Below are positions 23,901 to 30,000 of a stretch of DNA of 30,000 nt, piece by piece (the first letter of the stretch is position 1; every line of letters starts with the position of its first letter). Origin of the DNA: Dictyostelium firmibasis (taxonomy: Eukaryota; Evosea; Eumycetozoa; Dictyosteliales; Dictyosteliaceae); assembly GCA_036169595.1 (NCBI GenBank), contig CM069768.1:565001-595000 (forward strand). The letters run 5' to 3'. The notes below the pieces were generated by a model. It did not search any database. It was not told the origin of the DNA and worked only from the letters and a program-made list of their open reading frames with translations. Made by a program: the position numbers and the translations under genes.

Positions 23901-26900
23901 ACCACCGAATGTTATAATATATTTACCGAATGGGAAATCATCAAATTTATAGAATCCATCAGGACCAGTTACAAATGGATTGATTGGATATGAATCTGCA
24001 TCAACCATAGGATTACCATTTACGTCTAAAAGTGTTACAGTTGTACCAGCAACACCATTCTCTCCAGCATCTTTAATACCATTAGAGTTGGTATCATTAT
24101 AAGCATAACCACTAACTGCATAAAGATGAATATCAACTGAACCTTTCAATAAACCTGCATTAACTTTAGAGTAAACGTAACTTGCATTCACTGCACCAAT
24201 ATCAACCTTAAAATTATATGGATGAATACCTTGTATCTTATAGTATAAATAAATTGAATAGGAAGAACCGAAAACATTTGCACTATTATCATTCATTTGG
24301 ATTGTAAATCTTGTATCATTTGGTGCTATGAATTTTGCTACGTAAAGACCTGGTGGGATATTATTTATCCAATAATCACCTGTATCATTGGTATAGCCAA
24401 TCATTGGATTACCATAGAGATCGAATGAATAATCAAAAACAACCTCTTTGGTACGTTTAAGGTATACTTTTACATTTGGAACAGGTTGTTCTTTTTGATC
24501 GATTTTACCATTTTTATTTGTATCATACCAAACTCTATGACCAATACTAAATAATGGTGGTTTTAGAATACCAATATTTAAAGTTCTATCTATATATGGT
24601 GCTGTTATATTTGAATCAATATCAAAGTTTGTAACAGTTACATTTTTTGTATAAATTGATAATCTAATACCTGTAATAGCTTCATCGATAGCTTTACTAT
24701 CATTTGTACCATTACCTGTAAATGGAGTTGTGGTTTCATAGATACCCATTTGATTCATAAATAATAGTTTATATAGACCTGGTGATAGACTATCGAAATA
24801 GTAGAGACCATTTTGATCTGTAGTGGTTGTATTTATAACTGTAAAACAGGTATCATATGTAATACCAACCATTTTACACTGAAGTAATCTAAGTGGAACT
24901 CCATAGGCAGGTGGTTCATTTGGGAAATCTTGAAGACCATTTGAATTTAAATCATACCAAACATAATGACCAATCGCAAATGTAACCTTACTAATTAAAC
25001 CTGCATTCTCTGTGAAATCAACTGCTTGAGCTTTTACACCTATATCAATTGACCTATTAATAAGTCTAATGGCAGGTTCTTTTGGGAACAATAAAAATGG
25101 ATCAGTTAAGCCATTATATGGATTTGGTTTTGTTTTATTTCCAAACATTAAATCATTTGGTATATTACTAAACTTTATGATATAGGTTCCAGATGGAATT
25201 TCATCGAAAATGTAAAGACCATTGGAATCAGTTGTTGTTGATCCAACTGGTAATTGATTTACATTGGCAACTTGTTGACCAGTTGGGCTGAATATCTCAA
25301 CTGTTACATTTGGTACACCCATTTCACCATCATCCATAATACCATTGTCATTAAGATCATTGAATACATATCTACCAACTGCATATGATTTAACGTAGTT
25401 TTCATCGTAAATTAAACCAGCATCAATATGGAAATTACCAACTAATGATCTAATGGTGAAATTGAAATCTGGTGGTGGAGCCTCAATGACAGCATCTGGT
25501 GAGAGATTGATAACACCTGTATAACCTTGACTATTTGGTTTTGAATTAACACCAATTCCATTGGCTTCTGTAATTGGTTTCATTTGAGGGGTGAAATAAT
25601 AACGAACTTGTGCCTCAAATTTAACAATATATGTTCCACTATGTAAATTATCGAAATAATATTGACCTAATTCATTAGTAACTGTTGGTGAGACTAAATT
25701 GTTGAAATTATCAAATACCTGTTGTAAATTTTCATTAAATAGGTTAACTGTGATATTTGGGAAAACTGGTTCACCAGTTTCATAAAGACCATCCTTATTT
25801 GTATCATTCCAAACACGAGTACCAATTGCAAAGATAAATGGTGGATTCAATTGAAGATTAACATGTGGATTATAATAGGTTGCTCTTGGTACTTTATCTG
25901 ATGGCACTGCACCACGTACATTTATGTTAGTGTTCACAAGATCGAAATCAATCTTACCAGATAATGGATCAAAGAATGAAAAACCAACTGGAATATTTGA
26001 AAATTCAACATGATAAGAACCAGCACGTAAAAGATTGAAACGATATTGACCTTTTGAATCTGTTTTTGTTGGTACCAATGGTATACCATTAATACTTTTA
26101 ACTGGGACACCATTAGAGTTTGTTAATGTTACTGTTACACCTGGTACACCAATTTCATTACCACTACTATCAATGAAAAATACTTTTTGACCAAATGCAT
26201 ATGGTGCTGCTCTTACTATTGCTGCATTTCTTGTTAAATCAGTTCTATCAGCTTTAATACTATCCAATGGATATCCACCTGGGGTTGTTTCAAATACTGG
26301 TTCATAATAATGTATTGGGTATTCCTCCATTGATTCTTCTTGTGGTATATCTGATGATGATGATGATGAAAATGGTGATGTTACCTGATGATGATTTTGG
26401 GAACTGTCACTATCGGATGATGATGACGATGATGATGATGATGATGATGACGATGACGATGATGGTGATGATGATGATGATGATGATGATGACGACGATG
26501 ATGGCAATGATGACGATGAGTCATTAATAATATTGGTACTAGATGCAGTTGTAGTAGCAATTGTATCGCCATTATTATTTGTAGTGACACCATTAATACC
26601 AAAACCACCGAAATCACCAGTAAAGTTTGGTAAATCAACAGTAGTAAATCCACCTAATATATCTTCATTTAATGATTTTCTAGCTTTTTGGCTATTGGAT
26701 ACAACTCTTTTACCTTCGTTTGTTTTTTCTGGAGAGAATTTTGCAATAACATTTGTTGTATTAATTGAAGATGCTGGAGAAAGAGTAAATGTACCAATTC
26801 TGCCATTAAGATAATTTGGATAAGGTGGTGATAAATTTTCAAAGTTGTAACCATTTGGAATATTTGAAAACTGAATGATATAATCACCCTGTGAAAGGTT

Positions 26901-29900
26901 ATCAATGATATAACGACCTGTTGAATCTGTTATAGCTGGTGGAATAACTCTTCCATTAAAATCTAAAGCTGGTTGACCACTTGGGTTGAATATTTGTACT
27001 GTGACACCTTCAACACCATTTTCATAGTCGTCTAAAATACCATTTCTATTATCATCATAAAAGATATATCTACCAACTGCATATTTAATTACCATGCCTC
27101 TAGTACCTTTTATGATACCAGCATTCTCTACTGGATTTATGTAGAAATCTGGTGAATTATCTGATGGAACACTATTTCTAACTAATTTACTGGATGTTGA
27201 CATTTCAAATACAAAAGTGTAACCTGTATATACATTTGGACGTGAATCATAACCAACTGAATCAACAGTAAGAACATTTTGTTTGGTCCAAATGTAACCC
27301 TTTGGTATATTACTAAATGAAACAAAGTAGTGACCAGTTGGTACTTTGGTTATTAAATAATAACCTTTTGAATCAGTTATCGCTGGAATGATAATATTAT
27401 CATTAATATCGTATGCAGGATCACTATTATTAGTGTAAAGTGAAACAACAATATCAGGTACACCTTCTTCATTAGGATCTAAGACACCATTGCCATTGGT
27501 GTCATACCAAACTCTATGACCAATTGAAAATGTTGGTGGAATGTAGAAACCAGCATTTGCACCTTCAAATATTAGATTTGCTTGAACATTATGACGAACA
27601 TATTCTATATTTCTTGGTTTTGATAAGGCAACAACATCTAATGATGGTGTTTTAAATGATTTAGTATCTGCTAATGATCCTAACTCTGGAAATGTTGCAG
27701 TATCTGATGGTGGTTTTGTAACTCTGAATCCAGTAGGTGGTTTAAATAGCACCACATAAGTATTTGGTTTTAAGAAATCAAATTGAAAATAACCTTTAGC
27801 ATCAGAAATTATAGTTTTAACTACTTGACCTAAAATATTAGTAATTGGAGTTGAAGGTGAATTTGCATTAATTAAAGTAACTTCAACACCTGGTAATGGT
27901 TTATCTAATTTCAATGAATAGACACCGTCAAGATTTGTATCGATAAAAGTTTGATGACCAATTGAATAAGAATTTTCGAAAAATAATGGCACATCTTTTG
28001 AATCATCAAAGTAGGCAGCATAAACTTTTTTCTTACCAACCAAACCATTTGTTAATGAATCACTAGTTGGGGGAGTTGTAGATGAAGATAGTTGGAATGT
28101 ATCAGTTATATAAACTCCATTCTTTATAGAATTTGGATAATCAACTACTTGAAATCCATTTGGAATTGAAAATTGTAATTGATAACCATCACTTTCAATC
28201 ACTTGGTCGAATAAATATTTACCATTATCATCTGTTATTGTTTTATATTCATAACCATTATTTAAATCTTTAAGAGTTACTTGAATACCTTTTATACCTT
28301 TTTCAAATGGATCTTGAAAGCTATTTTGATTTGAATCGAAATAAACCGTATCACCAACTGCAATTGGTGGATTAATAGGTACCAAAGCGAAATCAACATT
28401 TGGATTAATATATTGTGCAAATTTTGGTTTAATATTACTTGATGCTAATGGATAGTTTGATGCTTTGTATATTACATTATCTTTAACACGGAAATAAACA
28501 ATGAATTGAGCACTGATATTTGTACTTATATCTAATGGATACTTGTTTAATAAAGAGTTTGAATAACCATATGGTGGTAAATTATCCAATTGAACTCTAT
28601 ATACACCTGGTGCAAGAGAGTCGAAAAAGTAAAAACCATTGGTATCAGTTTTTATTGTTGGAATTTTTTCACCCTTATGATTGTATGCTCTGGTACCTTT
28701 TTGAATTAATGTAACTGAAACACCTGATACTGGTCTATCTATATCGACATCAAATTTACCATTATTATTGAAATCAATGAATACTTGTTTACCAATACCA
28801 TAGAAATCAATAACTTCGACTGGTTGTGTAGGTGTTGATGTTGGCTCTATGGAACCAGTGGTTGATGGTGTTGGGGATGGGCCATCAGAACTTGATGATG
28901 ATGATGATGGTTGTGGACCAATAATAAGACCACCAAGTATATTTGAAACTGTGAAATGAGTTTGACAAATATTTGATGGTGTTATTAAAGATGCTGATGA
29001 ATCTGATTCTTCGGAATATGATGAATCTTCACTACCACTAACGTCACTACTTCCCAACTCACTAAATCCATCGGAATTAACGGTAATTATAGCATTTGTT
29101 GAAAACAATGGTTGTGGTAAAGTTATAGATTTTGAAATGAATTTAAATTGTGGGAAAACTGTGAAATTTGGATTAGAAACATTATATTGTGGTAGTTCAA
29201 ATGGTAATGAATAACCATTTTCATTAACCCAATTACTATTCTTTAGGTATCTATTGAATGGTAATGTCCAATGGTAACCATTAATATTGTAGAAATCAAT
29301 TTGATAGGAACCTGGTACAACATCATTGAAACTAAAGAAACCATCTGAATTTGTAACTGATATTGGTATAATATCACCATAGTGATTTCTTGCAGGTGAC
29401 CGGTCAGAAGTCAATAATAAATTACAGAATACACCCTCAATACCAATTGGTTCAGTTTCAATACCATTCTCATCTACATCCCTATAACCATTTTCATTAT
29501 CATCCAACCAAACATAACCTTGTAAATCGAATCTAGTTATATACTCATCACAATAATTTATTGGTATACAAACTGGCATAAATGTACCAACTCCTTTTTG
29601 TAAATCAAAACATGTATAATTAACTTGACATACAACTTGACTACAATCTGTTATTTCGTTTGTTGGTGTTGGTGTTGGTGATGGTGTTGGTGATGGTGTT
29701 GGTGATGGTGTTGGTGGTGTTGGTGTTGGTGTTGGTGTTGGTTGTGCAGATGTTGGCGATGGTGTTTCTGAGAAAATAGGTGGTGGTGGTAATGGTTTTA
29801 ATGGTGGAATTCTAACACATTCATCGACGCCATTTATCTTTACACATTTATAATTTCTAGTATCCATACAAGCCATACCTTCACAACATTCCTCTGGTGC

Positions 29901-30000
29901 AAAACATTTAGCATCACCACATGATGTTACTCTACACTCTAAACCACAATCACAATTAACAAATTCACATGGATTAACCTTTGGGAAGCATCTTGGTAAA
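20907..30000 (-). CDS. Colossin-type giant protein with SdrD/Cna-B-like repeats (5' end outside window)
   Basis: The frame is open from the TAA at 20907-20909 to the right edge, at least 3030 residues with no intron, so the true N-terminus is missing. Counting residues from the edge, 1-60 and about 115-150 are Cys-rich (CDCGLECRVTSCGDAKC; CSQVVCQVNYTC). Between them lies a Pro/Thr-rich linker (75-115). Sixteen SdrD/Cna-B-like domains follow, most opening with IGxxVWxDxNxNGxxD and closing with TDxxGxYxFDxLxxGxYxVxFxNxPxGY. A Ser-rich linker (about 1160-1217) interrupts them. A non-repeat module (about 2470-2903) precedes the last domain and the end DCGLIRI. This matches the Dictyostelium colossin family (colA-colD), but I cannot tell which member. 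These proteins are thought to be secreted extracellular or matrix proteins. There is no C-terminal membrane anchor and no LPxTG motif. Confidence 0.88.
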   Translation of the reverse strand, partial: LPRCFPKVNPCEFVNCDCGLECRVTSCGDAKCFAPEECCEGMACMDTRNYKCVKINGVDECVRIPPLKPLPPPPIFSETPSPTSAQPTPTPTPTPPTPSPTPSPTPSPTPTPTNEITDCSQVVCQVNYTCFDLQKGVGTFMPVCIPINYCDEYITRFDLQGYVWLDDNENGYRDVDENGIETEPIGIEGVFCNLLLTSDRSPARNHYGDIIPISVTNSDGFFSFNDVVPGSYQIDFYNINGYHWTLPFNRYLKNSNWVNENGYSLPFELPQYNVSNPNFTVFPQFKFISKSITLPQPLFSTNAIITVNSDGFSELGSSDVSGSEDSSYSEESDSSASLITPSNICQTHFTVSNILGGLIIGPQPSSSSSSSDGPSPTPSTTGSIEPTSTPTQPVEVIDFYGIGKQVFIDFNNNGKFDVDIDRPVSGVSVTLIQKGTRAYNHKGEKIPTIKTDTNGFYFFDSLAPGVYRVQLDNLPPYGYSNSLLNKYPLDISTNISAQFIVYFRVKDNVIYKASNYPLASSNIKPKFAQYINPNVDFALVPINPPIAVGDTVYFDSNQNSFQDPFEKGIKGIQVTLKDLNNGYEYKTITDDNGKYLFDQVIESDGYQLQFSIPNGFQVVDYPNSIKNGVYITDTFQLSSSTTPPTSDSLTNGLVGKKKVYAAYFDDSKDVPLFFENSYSIGHQTFIDTNLDGVYSLKLDKPLPGVEVTLINANSPSTPITNILGQVVKTIISDAKGYFQFDFLKPNTYVVLFKPPTGFRVTKPPSDTATFPELGSLADTKSFKTPSLDVVALSKPRNIEYVRHNVQANLIFEGANAGFYIPPTFSIGHRVWYDTNGNGVLDPNEEGVPDIVVSLYTNNSDPAYDINDNIIIPAITDSKGYYLITKVPTGHYFVSFSNIPKGYIWTKQNVLTVDSVGYDSRPNVYTGYTFVFEMSTSSKLVRNSVPSDNSPDFYINPVENAGIIKGTRGMVIKYAVGRYIFYDDNRNGILDDYENGVEGVTVQIFNPSGQPALDFNGRVIPPAITDSTGRYIIDNLSQGDYIIQFSNIPNGYNFENLSPPYPNYLNGRIGTFTLSPASSINTTNVIAKFSPEKTNEGKRVVSNSQKARKSLNEDILGGFTTVDLPNFTGDFGGFGINGVTTNNNGDTIATTTASSTNIINDSSSSLPSSSSSSSSSSSSPSSSSSSSSSSSSSSSSDSDSSQNHHQVTSPFSSSSSSDIPQEESMEEYPIHYYEPVFETTPGGYPLDSIKADRTDLTRNAAIVRAAPYAFGQKVFFIDSSGNEIGVPGVTVTLTNSNGVPVKSINGIPLVPTKTDSKGQYRFNLLRAGSYHVEFSNIPVGFSFFDPLSGKIDFDLVNTNINVRGAVPSDKVPRATYYNPHVNLQLNPPFIFAIGTRVWNDTNKDGLYETGEPVFPNITVNLFNENLQQVFDNFNNLVSPTVTNELGQYYFDNLHSGTYIVKFEAQVRYYFTPQMKPITEANGIGVNSKPNSQGYTGVINLSPDAVIEAPPPDFNFTIRSLVGNFHIDAGLIYDENYVKSYAVGRYVFNDLNDNGIMDDGEMGVPNVTVEIFSPTGQQVANVNQLPVGSTTTDSNGLYIFDEIPSGTYIIKFSNIPNDLMFGNKTKPNPYNGLTDPFLLFPKEPAIRLINRSIDIGVKAQAVDFTENAGLISKVTFAIGHYVWYDLNSNGLQDFPNEPPAYGVPLRLLQCKMVGITYDTCFTVINTTTTDQNGLYYFDSLSPGLYKLLFMNQMGIYETTTPFTGNGTNDSKAIDEAITGIRLSIYTKNVTVTNFDIDSNITAPYIDRTLNIGILKPPLFSIGHRVWYDTNKNGKIDQKEQPVPNVKVYLKRTKEVVFDYSFDLYGNPMIGYTNDTGDYWINNIPPGLYVAKFIAPNDTRFTIQMNDNSANVFGSSYSIYLYYKIQGIHPYNFKVDIGAVNASYVYSKVNAGLLKGSVDIHLYAVSGYAYNDTNSNGIKDAGENGVAGTTVTLLDVNGNPMVDADSYPINPFVTGPDGFYKFDDFPFGKYIITFGGVPDLIYQFYEPDDQKHLNHSTLSNITIWSPDNPKVVNATLDDHVNAQYILREQNKGIIRVITYAIGGKVIPDFRNTTLKDSGYKGGGVQVTLMRNNSIATDLHGNQIPPIFSNKNGEYLFDDVPILEGYQVMFTSPLPGWMFDKYRVTQTPFIQYDLLTYFNLPRSNPKPIDKTIYPNVHATYGVLDQDTIISPILYGIGKNTFVDVDNTGLESIPLIPLEGVVVTLYDSKYERVSDAFGNLVGEITTNGDGEYEFLDLYTGQYIVHFGLLEGYSFTQQYAGNDPNLDSNASPVDGYSEIVQLDPNNNLLVLIPLASRNSTLVCDPTIDGGYVSLSPQGFISGMTYIDFNADGVFNGRDNVYPNITVSIYTGDDSRLVATTQTDKKGFYSFSHLFISTQYQVVFSNIPQGYFPSFHADTVQFPIASKTGVNLGIIKPWEFCQDDVKLITSCFVRGDSNDDLPSVVQFPYTAYSDLNGDYGQKTELLTMSETKTVYGVGYDRKENTIYVSPYKKQFSSLNSKTSFSIFKKSLSTGALSTYVNLATVLGFDFLAPNGKVYGDSQTYRVLFGDLDIIGDYIWVTNLHKNIVVKIPLRKTPTKENIKLISITHNCGSDPFRIFGLGYNGSNVFVGGVCEGSVTKDPKNLLGVIKVINSDENSFTDVLTIPLDYPRGRLQTRIMFLNDMTPIFSSVQNSTWQVWNDTVGSFKPQPQITDITFIGDGGNMVISMKDREGDSQSVTPAGDLLMACKDSNGNYVLESAGVCGSLIGTNPIAIGTMVPQGPGGGEFFDDNFSDRDWQHDETSWGSSYYLPGSGELVGGSYDLLSTNEAVVKHWSIYNGRVLYGFILIHGAGLDYVFNKVNGLGDLEANCRLPSTFIGNYVWYDQNKNGLQDPNEKGMANITVQLFSATNTTILNSTLTDSSGNYNFQVISEFQYRIHFVAPKGFTYSPVVSSSSDPNDKRDFEKINSFSDSKGNAYFIANGNGENSQDIDCGLIRI
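21285..22595 (-). other. C-terminal non-repeat module of the colossin protein
   Basis: About 435 residues between the 15th and 16th Cna-B-like domains. It starts with CQDDVKLITSCF and includes YGVGYDRKENTIYVSPYKK, IIGDYIWVTNLHKNIVVKIPL, FGLGYNGSNVFVGGVC and FIGDGGNMVISMKDREGD. Short repeated beta-strand segments of this kind suggest a beta-propeller. It closes with GLGDLEANC just before the last repeat. From memory, a motif like GLGDLEALC precedes SdrD-type repeats in several bacterial proteins. This was not checked. Confidence 0.55.
26350..26520 (-). repeat. Ser-rich linker coded by an ATG/ATC trinucleotide tract
   Basis: Imperfect GAT/GAC repeats on the plus strand read as TCA/TCG/AGT-type serine codons on the minus strand. 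They give about 50 residues of polyserine with a few Pro and Asp, between the 6th and 7th Cna-B-like domains. It is probably a flexible or glycosylated spacer. Confidence 0.8.
29655..29775 (-). repeat. Thr/Pro/Ser-rich minisatellite near the colossin N-terminus
   Basis: GGTGTTGGTGAT-type units of 12 bases, with 6-base variants, code for TPSP and TPTP repeats of about 40 residues between two Cys-rich segments. Extended, probably O-glycosylated stalks of this kind are usual in Dictyostelium surface proteins. Confidence 0.82.

Larger units (their letters stand above)
21020..29522 (-). repeat. Array of 16 SdrD/Cna-B-like domains in the colossin gene
   Basis: The opening motif of each unit starts (minus strand, 5' ends) near 29522, 28800, 28364, 27966, 27526, 27081, 26201, 25837, 25383, 24978, 24549, 24121, 23713, 23312, 22882 and 21277. 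Spacing is mostly 360-460 bases, except about 720-880 where linkers intervene and about 1600 before the last. Units with the full Asp/Asn loop (for example DTNGNGVLD, DTNKNGKID, DQNKNGLQD) should bind calcium as in Sdr proteins. Units near 26201 and 23713 have lost it. Units have diverged in DNA sequence, so the duplication is old. Confidence 0.82.

Noticed and set aside
26267-26653. Met/Asp-rich plus-strand frame and His-rich minus-strand frame
   Set aside because: Both are shadows of the Ser-codon tract in the colossin gene.

Overview
The window looks like nuclear DNA of a dictyostelid amoeba, almost certainly Dictyostelium discoideum or a very close relative. The signs are extreme A+T content, intergenic DNA made mostly of A and T runs, short AT-rich introns with GTATGT or GTAAAT donors, an A-rich context before each start codon, and coding (AAT)n and (CAA)n tracts that give long polyasparagine and polyglutamine stretches. 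There is no bacterial operon layout. No tRNA or rRNA gene, CRISPR array or intact transposon is visible.

Layout from left to right. (1) 124-5274 (+) is a two-exon gene for a RasGAP protein fused to a C-terminal DUF547 domain. (2) 5542-5804 (-) is a small two-exon gene for a 61-residue protein. (3) 6433-8250 (+) encodes the U4/U6 snRNP protein Prp3. (4) 8398-10295 (-) is a two-exon gene for a kelch-BTB protein. (5) 11170-13926 (+) encodes a 918-residue protein with long Asn tracts and a conserved C-terminal core of unknown function. (6) 14173-16431 (+) is a two-exon gene for a TCF25/Rqc1 homologue. (7) 16545-20072 (-) encodes a 1175-residue protein of helical, ankyrin-like character. (8) About 20335-20660 (-) is a decayed coding relic of unknown origin. 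(9) 20907 to the right edge (-) is the 3' part of a very large colossin-type gene with 16 SdrD/Cna-B-like repeats. Its 5' end lies outside the window.

The genes do not form a pathway. Three convergent pairs share short AT-rich 3' spacers: RasGAP with the small gene, prpf3 with kelch-BTB, and tcf25 with the ankyrin-like gene. Two gene pairs diverge from shared promoter regions at 5805-6432 and 10296-11169. Housekeeping functions (splicing, ribosome quality control) sit beside signalling (RasGAP) and extracellular matrix or cell-surface (colossin) functions.

The points most worth a second look are the RasGAP-DUF547 fusion and its open retained-intron tail, the small unrecognised 61-residue gene, the C-terminal non-repeat module of the colossin with its bacterial look, the relic near 20.5 kb, and paired motifs in the 10.3-11.2 kb divergent promoter. 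I found no convincing new multi-gene system.
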